IMG/VR virus record: IMGVR_UViG_3300032282_001664
Location: 1-32,389 of that record
Reading direction: 5' to 3' (one strand)
Length of the DNA: 32,389 bases
Source of the DNA: a virus
Below the pieces are notes generated by a model. The model worked only from the letters and a program-made list of their open reading frames with translations. It was not told the DNA's origin and ran no database searches. The translations under genes were made by a program, and so were the position numbers. Below are positions 27,091 through 32,389 of this stretch, in pieces. Within the stretch, counting starts at the first letter, position 1; every line of letters begins with the position of its first letter.

Positions 27091-27465
27091 ATGATACATT
27101 TAACTAAAGGCGAAACAAATATTGTTGTGTTAACTTTAACTGAAAAGCAGTTATTGACTAACCCAAACTATTTATTTGTATTTACTAATAGAAGCAGTAA
27201 TGCAGTTATAAGTTTTGTTAAATTGAATGCAACAGATACAAGTGCTTATAAAGATAGATTTAATCAATTTAGTATTGTAACTAATACATACTTTAGTTCT
27301 TCATTAGAAGGTCAATACACCTATGAAATATATGAGCAGGTTAGTACATCAAATACAAATCCTAGTGGCTTAAATAAGCTAGAAACAGGTATTATGTGGC
27401 TTTCAGGTAGTATATTAACATATAACCAATTTACAACAACAGACACTTATACAATTAGACAATGA
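27091..27465 (+). CDS. Conserved structural-block protein
   Basis: 124 residues, all-beta: MIHLTKGETNIVVLTLTEKQ, NPNYLFVFTNRSSNAVISFV, SLEGQYTYEIYEQVSTSNTN, ending in a threonine-rich strand. The combination T-x-K..NPxYLFxF....G.Y.YExYEQ is frequent, in my recollection, in proteins encoded just before portal genes in Bacteroidota phages; an immunoglobulin-like or neck protein is likely. The stop overlaps the portal ATG (ATGA). Confidence 0.6.
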   Translation: MIHLTKGETNIVVLTLTEKQLLTNPNYLFVFTNRSSNAVISFVKLNATDTSAYKDRFNQFSIVTNTYFSSSLEGQYTYEIYEQVSTSNTNPSGLNKLETGIMWLSGSILTYNQFTTTDTYTIRQ

Positions 27466-29444
27466 TAGATTTAAGAGTATTAACATTCGCAGAAGCTAGG
27501 CAACCTGAATTTAAAGAAAAGAAAGGGGTTGATGGTGGGTACATTAAGTATGGCGAAAACAATGACTATCCTGAATATATAGTAGATTTATATAATAAGT
27601 CATCTAAACATAGTGCCATTATTAAAAGTAAGGTACATTATATTACAGGCAATGGTTGGTCAGGTCAACCTGATGCACAAGCATTTATTGACAAAGCAAA
27701 TAGAGTTGAATCTTTAAACGATTTGACTAGAAAGGTATCTTTAGATGTTGAGATATTTGGAGGTGCTTATTTAGAAATTATTTGGGATTTAGCAGGTAAT
27801 TTAGCTGAGATGTGGCATTGTGATTATGTTAAGATACGCACGAATAAAGATAATACGCAGTATTGGTATAAAGAAGATTGGAAAGATAACAAGGTTAAAC
27901 CTGATGTTATAACTGCATTTAATCCTAAACAACCTGTAGGAAAACAAATTTTGTACATAAAAGAGTACAGACCTAATATCGGTATCTATGGATTGCCATC
28001 ATATTTTGCTGCATTAAACTATATTGAATCAGATATTGAAGTATCTAAACATATTTTAGGTAATGCACAAACAGGGTTTTCTGCTAGTAAACTTATTACT
28101 TTACCAAATGGTGAGCCTAATGATGAAGAGAAACGTAATGTTGACCAAAGATTAAGAAAGACTTATAGTGGTGCAGATGGTAAGAAATATATGATTGCTT
28201 TTGTCAATGATATATCTAGGAAGCCTGTTGTAGATGATTTAGGTACAAGTGATTTAACTAAAGAAGATTTTAGCAGAGTAGATGAGTTAATTCAAACTAA
28301 TATATTTAGTGGACATCAAGTTACTACTCCATCTATTATGGGTATTGCAGAAGCAGGTAAGTTAGGAAGTAGAACAGAGATGAGAGATGGTTATGAGATA
28401 TTTAAAAACACTTATGTAAATGCTAAGCAAATGCACCTTGAAAGTGTATTTAATATGTTAGCTAAATTAAAAAATGTTACAAGTGAGATTAAGATTATCC
28501 CTACAGAACCTATTGGTATTGAGTTTAGCGAACAAACTATTGCTGCTATTGCTCCTAAAGAATGGATATTAGAAAAAATAGGAATAGATACAACTAAATA
28601 TGCACCTGCAGATATAACTGCTCCACAACAAGGATTATCAGTTAATGAGCATATCAAGGGTTTAAAAGGTAGAGAATGGCAGAATATGCAACGCATCATT
28701 CGTGAGTTTACTAAAGGTAAAATTAATAGAGACCAAGCTACTGCAATGCTTAAAACAGGATATGCTTTAAGTGATGAAGAGGTTAATACTTGGTTAGGTT
28801 CAGAAGAGTTAGATGCTCAATTTGCAGCACAAGATTTTAGTGTATTCTTTGAATTTGGTGAGAATAAAGATGCTTATAATATTTGGAAGTCTAAAAAGAG
28901 ATTTAGTGATGAGGCTGACTTTTATATGTTTGCAGATGTCAATCAATTAGAATCAGACATATTAGACCAAATTGCTAAGCAGAAGGATATTACTCCTGAG
29001 GTATTGGCTGAAGTTTTAGATGAAGATGTTAATACAATTAATACAGTTTTAAAAGATTTAGAAGATAGAAATATTTTAAAAACTACTGAAACTAAAATTG
29101 GTAAAGGAATTAATAGCAATATAATAATTACTAGAGAATTAGTACAACCATTGAGTAAGACAGTTGGTGATGTAAAACCACAGACTACAGAAATTATGGT
29201 TCGTTATTCTTATGGTTGGAAATCAGGATTTGATAATAGTGATTTAAAGAATAGCAGACCTTTCTGTAAGGCTTTAATTGATGCTAATAAATTATATAGC
29301 AGAAGTGATATAGAATCAATGAGTGCAAGATTAGGTTATTCTGTTTGGGATAGAGCAGGAGGATGGTGGACAATGCCTAGCGGTGAACATAGTGAATCTT
29401 GCAGACACGAGTGGAAAACAAATATAGTTACAAGAAAAAAATAA
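27462..29444 (+). CDS. Portal protein with C-terminal winged helix and Cys/His domain
   Basis: 660 residues. 1-370 is the portal: YGENNDYPEYIVDLYNKSSK, HSAIIKSKVHYITGNGW, DVEIFGGAYLEIIWDLAG, GLPSYFAALNYIESDIEVSK, SRTEMRDGYEIFKNTYVN. Residues 395-450 are helical. 492-545 looks like a winged helix (ILDQIAKQKDITPEVLAEVL, TVLKDLEDRNILK). 575-655 is a compact module with SRPFC (598-602) and GGWWTMPSGEHSESCRHEW (633-651), resembling the Cys/His end of MuF-type minor head proteins. Typical portals have 400-550 residues, so a minor head domain seems fused. It forms the dodecameric DNA gate. Confidence 0.82.
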   Translation: MIDLRVLTFAEARQPEFKEKKGVDGGYIKYGENNDYPEYIVDLYNKSSKHSAIIKSKVHYITGNGWSGQPDAQAFIDKANRVESLNDLTRKVSLDVEIFGGAYLEIIWDLAGNLAEMWHCDYVKIRTNKDNTQYWYKEDWKDNKVKPDVITAFNPKQPVGKQILYIKEYRPNIGIYGLPSYFAALNYIESDIEVSKHILGNAQTGFSASKLITLPNGEPNDEEKRNVDQRLRKTYSGADGKKYMIAFVNDISRKPVVDDLGTSDLTKEDFSRVDELIQTNIFSGHQVTTPSIMGIAEAGKLGSRTEMRDGYEIFKNTYVNAKQMHLESVFNMLAKLKNVTSEIKIIPTEPIGIEFSEQTIAAIAPKEWILEKIGIDTTKYAPADITAPQQGLSVNEHIKGLKGREWQNMQRIIREFTKGKINRDQATAMLKTGYALSDEEVNTWLGSEELDAQFAAQDFSVFFEFGENKDAYNIWKSKKRFSDEADFYMFADVNQLESDILDQIAKQKDITPEVLAEVLDEDVNTINTVLKDLEDRNILKTTETKIGKGINSNIIITRELVQPLSKTVGDVKPQTTEIMVRYSYGWKSGFDNSDLKNSRPFCKALIDANKLYSRSDIESMSARLGYSVWDRAGGWWTMPSGEHSESCRHEWKTNIVTRKK

Positions 29445-29447
29445 GAA

Positions 29448-30020
29448 ATGTCATTAAATACATTATTCATATCAGTACAGAGTATAAAAGATAGAACAGG
29501 TTTACACGCAAACGTAGATGAGAAATTAGTATTGCCTGAAATCAAAACTGCACAGGATATGTATATATTACCTGCTTTGGGTAGTACATTATATAATAAA
29601 TTACAAAGTGCTATTAATGGTTCAACATTAAATAGTAATGAAACACTTTTACTTAATAACTATGTAACTGATTGTTTGATTTATTATGTTATGAGTGAGT
29701 TACCTATGGGGTTATCATATCAGTTTTATAACAAAGGCTTATTAAGAAAGTCAGGTGATAATACAGAAAATCCATCTATGCAGGATATGATTGATGTTGC
29801 TAATAGATACAGAACAAGAGCAGAGTTTTATAAACAAAGATTGATTAAATATTTAAGACAAAACAATACGTTATATCCTGAATATTTAAACTTTACTAGC
29901 GGAATAGATACAATCGTTCCTGATTTAGAAGGATATACTTCATCATTATATTTAGAAGATGGTAGTTGTTATGAGAATAAAAACTTATCACAAAAGTATC
30001 AGGGTAAAATAGGATGCTAA
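29448..30020 (+). CDS. Head-tail connector candidate
   Basis: 190 residues: MSLNTLFISVQSIKDRTGLH, NVDEKLVLPEIKTAQDMYIL, PALGSTLYNKLQSAI, then NNYVTDCLIYYVMSELPMGL and a C-terminal RYRTRAEFYKQRLIKYLRQN helix. All-helical start with a long tail, the usual build of head-tail adaptor proteins. The ISxQxIKDRTxLHxNVDEKLxxPEI signature precedes connectors in Bacteroidota phages, as far as I know. It starts four bases after the portal stop. The exact adaptor type is not identified. Confidence 0.62.
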   Translation: MSLNTLFISVQSIKDRTGLHANVDEKLVLPEIKTAQDMYILPALGSTLYNKLQSAINGSTLNSNETLLLNNYVTDCLIYYVMSELPMGLSYQFYNKGLLRKSGDNTENPSMQDMIDVANRYRTRAEFYKQRLIKYLRQNNTLYPEYLNFTSGIDTIVPDLEGYTSSLYLEDGSCYENKNLSQKYQGKIGC

Positions 30021-30021
30021 T

Positions 30022-30150
30022 ATGAGTAAAGAGGCTAATATTAAAAATCAAAATAAGCTAAAAGTTTATTTAGACAAAAGCAAAAAGAATGACACTAAAT
30101 CAAATAGTAAAACAAATAACAACATTCGGAAACAATCACGAGCAAATTAA
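30022..30150 (+). CDS. Small basic protein
   Basis: 42 residues: MSKEANIKNQNKLKVYLDKS, then KKNDTKSNSKTNNNIRKQSR and AN. It starts right after the connector stop (TAATATG) and overlaps the next gene by 62 bases in another frame. It is strongly basic and polar, without a hydrophobic core. The start context is good, but because of the overlap the second half may be incidental; without it there would be a 68-base gap. Moderate-to-low confidence. Confidence 0.4.
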   Translation: MSKEANIKNQNKLKVYLDKSKKNDTKSNSKTNNNIRKQSRAN

Positions 30151-30523
30151 CTTTGTTTATTTCGGTGATGTTTGGGAAAGGTTAAGTAATGGTGAGGTAA
30201 CTTACCCTGCTATGTTTTTTACTTTAGGTGATGCTCAAATACTAACTAAGCAAATACAATACAATTTTTCTATCTATGTTATGGATAGAATGTTAATGGA
30301 AGAAACAAACGAAACAGAGGTTTTAAGTGATATGACTTTAATAGGTCAGGATTTAGTTGCTAAATTAAGGAGTCCTGAATATAATTGGTTGGCTAGTGAT
30401 AATATGCCAATTTCATTTTATACTGAAAGTGACCCTGATTATTTAGCAGGTATTAAAATAGATTTTTCTTTAACATTATCTTCATTAAACGACACTTGTC
30501 AAATACCTACGAATGGAATCTAA
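30089..30523 (+). CDS. Neck/tail completion protein candidate
   Basis: 144 residues: MTLNQIVKQITTFGNNHEQI, NFVYFGDVWERLSNGEVTYP, AMFFTLGDAQILTKQIQYNF, then SIYVMDRMLMEETNETEVLS and a beta-rich ending. VxFGDxWERLSNGxVTYPAxFxxL is a recurrent pattern, as I recall, in proteins between connectors and tail fibre of these phages, similar in build to tail terminator or neck proteins. It overlaps the tail fibre start by 11 bases. Role inferred from context. Confidence 0.6.
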   Translation: MTLNQIVKQITTFGNNHEQINFVYFGDVWERLSNGEVTYPAMFFTLGDAQILTKQIQYNFSIYVMDRMLMEETNETEVLSDMTLIGQDLVAKLRSPEYNWLASDNMPISFYTESDPDYLAGIKIDFSLTLSSLNDTCQIPTNGI

Positions 30524-32389
30524 AAAAATAAATCAATTGGCGACAGAAATGTCTCCTGCAACTAGTGACTTAACGATAATAGGTGACCCAATAACAGGTG
30601 TATCAAAGAAAATTACACTTGAACAAATTTCATCTTTATTCGCAGGGTCAGTTTCTTTTTATACTAATTTGGCATCATTTCCTTTAGTTGGTAGTATTGA
30701 TACTATATATTGTGCAAAGGATACTAATAAACTTTATTTATGGAGTGGTAGTGCTTATGTACAAACTTTTCCTAGTCAATCTTTATTAGATACTTATCAG
30801 TTAAGAAGTGAAAAAGGTGCATCTAATGGATACGCATCATTAGATAGTAGCGGTAAAGTTCCTATTTCTCAGTTACCTAGTTCTATTATGGAATATAAAG
30901 GTATGTGGAGTGCAGCAACAAATACACCTACATTAGCTAATGGAACAGGTGATACAGGTGATGTATATATATGTAATGCAGCAGGTAGTGTAAATTTTGG
31001 AGCAGGTGCAATAACTTTTGCAGTTGGTGATTATGTTATTTATAGCGGTTCAATTTGGCAGAGGTCAAGCGGTGCGGTGGGTACAGTTACAAGTGTTGGT
31101 TTATCTACTAATGGTAATTCAGTTACAATTGGTTCTTCACCTATAACAACAAGCGGTGTAATTTCTGCTAATTTCGTGGGGGATTCAACTCAATATATTA
31201 ATGGAGCAGGAAACCTTACTACATTCCCAACTTTACTTGCAAGTGATAGTTTAGTTAAATTAGTTCGTAATAATAGTGGTGCTACAATGACTGCAGGTAC
31301 TATTATTTATATTAATGGAGCATTAGGAAATAAGCCAACAATAGCTAAAGCATTAGCAACAGGTGATTCTACTTCAGCACAAACTTATGGATTATTACAA
31401 ACAGATATAGCAAACAATGCTGATGGTTATGTAGTAGTTATTGGTAATATAACTAATTTAGATACGAGTTCATTAACAGAAGGTCAGCAATTATATTTAA
31501 GTGGCACAACTGCAGGTACTTGGATAACTGCAAAACCACAAGCACCTGTACATTTAGTTTATGTTGGTATTGTTTTAAGAAGCCATCCAACACAAGGTAT
31601 CATTGGGGTTAAGATACAAAATGGTTATGAACTAGATGAAATACACGATGTTCAAATTATAAGTGTAGCTAATGGAAATATTTTACAATATGATTCTGCA
31701 ACTTCATTATGGAAAAATGTAACAGGTAGCACAACGAATATAACAGAAGGAACAAGACTTTATTATACTGATACAAGAGCAAGAGGTGCTTTAAGTTTTG
31801 TTGCAGGTAGTGGTGCTTATAATTCTACAACAGGTGTTATAACTATACCTACTAATAACAATCAAATAACTAATGGTTCTAATTACATTACTTTAACATC
31901 ATTAAGTTTTGCAGCAGGTTCAGGAGCATATAATAGCACAACAGGTGTTATTACTATTCCAACAAACAATACGCAAATTACTAATGGAGCAAACTATATT
32001 ACTTTAGCTAGTTTATCAGCAGGTGTAGGAATAAGTTATAACAATACAACAGGTGTTATAACATCTACAATTACTCAATATACCGATGCTTTAGCAAGAG
32101 CAGCTATTAGTTTAACAACAACAGGCACTAGCGGAGCAGCGACTTACAATTCAACAACAGGGGTATTAAATATACCACAATATACGGATGCTTATGTAGG
32201 TACTGTTACTTCGGTAGGTTTATCAGCACCAACAGGGTTTAGTGTATCAGGTTCTCCTGTAACATCAAGCGGAACATTGGCTTTAGCTTTTGCAACAGGT
32301 TATTCTTTACCTACAACGGCATCTCAATCAAATTGGGATACCGCTTATACTAATAGAATTACAAGTGCAACTGCACCTTTAAGTATTAC
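30513..32389 (+). CDS. Tail fibre protein, 3' end outside window
   Basis: Begins at ATG 30513 (MESKKINQLATEMSPATSDL) and is open to the window end: over 620 residues. The first 50 residues (TIIGDPITGVSKKITLEQIS) are an attachment-type start. Next come LASFPLVGSIDTIYCAKDTN and IYLWSGSAYVQTF-type beta segments (TNKLYLWSGSAYVQTFPS), a known carbohydrate/virion module. A glycine/serine/threonine-rich region with TSVGLS and ITTSGVIS repeats follows, then 37-residue repeats. Such fibres trimerise and recognise host surface glycans. Typical hallmarks: low charge, SVG/TTG-rich stretches. The stop is beyond the window. Confidence 0.82.
   Translation, partial: MESKKINQLATEMSPATSDLTIIGDPITGVSKKITLEQISSLFAGSVSFYTNLASFPLVGSIDTIYCAKDTNKLYLWSGSAYVQTFPSQSLLDTYQLRSEKGASNGYASLDSSGKVPISQLPSSIMEYKGMWSAATNTPTLANGTGDTGDVYICNAAGSVNFGAGAITFAVGDYVIYSGSIWQRSSGAVGTVTSVGLSTNGNSVTIGSSPITTSGVISANFVGDSTQYINGAGNLTTFPTLLASDSLVKLVRNNSGATMTAGTIIYINGALGNKPTIAKALATGDSTSAQTYGLLQTDIANNADGYVVVIGNITNLDTSSLTEGQQLYLSGTTAGTWITAKPQAPVHLVYVGIVLRSHPTQGIIGVKIQNGYELDEIHDVQIISVANGNILQYDSATSLWKNVTGSTTNITEGTRLYYTDTRARGALSFVAGSGAYNSTTGVITIPTNNNQITNGSNYITLTSLSFAAGSGAYNSTTGVITIPTNNTQITNGANYITLASLSAGVGISYNNTTGVITSTITQYTDALARAAISLTTTGTSGAATYNSTTGVLNIPQYTDAYVGTVTSVGLSAPTGFSVSGSPVTSSGTLALAFATGYSLPTTASQSNWDTAYTNRITSATAPLSI
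31794..32066 (+). repeat. 111-nt (37-residue) repeats in tail fibre
   Basis: Two units of 111 nt (31794-31904 and 31905-32015) encode nearly the same 37 residues: SF(V/A)AGSGAYNSTTGVITIP followed by TNNxQITNG(S/A)NYITL. A third, degenerate unit starts at 32016 (SAGVGISYNNTTGVITST). The DNA copies differ at many third positions, so the repeat is old and selected at protein level. They probably form successive turns of a beta-fibre shaft. Confidence 0.8.

Noticed and set aside
31794-32066. Diversity-generating retroelement target
   Set aside because: Repeats differ at third positions rather than at adenines, and no reverse transcriptase gene or template repeat is seen in the window.
1-32389. 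Integrase, attachment site or repressor
   Set aside because: No recombinase, CI/Cro-like pair or att-like direct repeat was found, so prophage status cannot be claimed.

Overview
The window is part of a tailed double-stranded DNA phage (Caudoviricetes, siphovirus-like: it has a tape measure and long-tail genes and no sheath gene is seen), free or as a prophage. The host is most likely a member of the Bacteroidota. The DNA is A/T-rich, genes start after A-rich leaders rather than Shine-Dalgarno sites, several promoters match the Bacteroidota form (TTTG near -33, TAnnTTTG near -7), and many proteins resemble phage families usual in Flavobacterium/Bacteroides-type hosts. No integrase or CI-like repressor gene is visible, so the lifestyle cannot be decided. 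Both window ends cut through genes.

Layout. 1-1597: end of an unknown gene, then a lysis cassette (two holin-like proteins, a probable one-piece spanin, an M15 endolysin). 1597-2969: DEDDy exonuclease with zinc ribbon, a MazG-like mini-protein, a small HExxH protein. 3000-3236: one gene on the minus strand. 3237-3561: gene-free control region with repeats and a promoter. 3562-8569: early/replication operon (ERF annealase, HTH protein, DnaA domain IV protein, Lin1244/DUF4373-type initiator with a possible internal origin, VRR-NUC nuclease, sigma-like factor). 8562-10671: sugar cassette (LpxA-like hexapeptide transferase and two glycosyltransferases). 10658-13329: HAD fusion, HNH nuclease, small and large terminase. 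13329-15034: accessory genes behind a second promoter of the same design. 15019-21517: tail genes, with a G/GT-like -1 frameshift and the tape measure. 21538-23054: XkdF-type prohead protease carrying a RelA/SpoT-like C-terminal domain, then a small protein. 23026-24545: four minus-strand genes, ending with a MESH1/SpoT-like HD hydrolase. 24715-30523: scaffold, major capsid, tube-like protein, portal, connectors. 30513-end: tail fibre.

Most notable observations. (1) A probable alarmone-type toxin domain is fused to the capsid protease, and a convergent neighbour encodes an HD hydrolase with all motifs of small alarmone hydrolases: a possible virion-borne toxin with its antidote. (2) Three promoters (3510 +, 13391 +, 24610 -) carry the same two-copy 14-nt element, copies 20 nt apart, ending exactly 28 nt upstream of the -33 box. 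This defines a phage regulon that includes the replication operon and the hydrolase. (3) The initiator gene holds four 12-nt G-rich repeats followed by an A/T-rich tract, like the lambda O/ori arrangement. (4) A hairpin element recurs three times directly after stop codons. Assignments rest on reading motifs by eye; no database search was possible.
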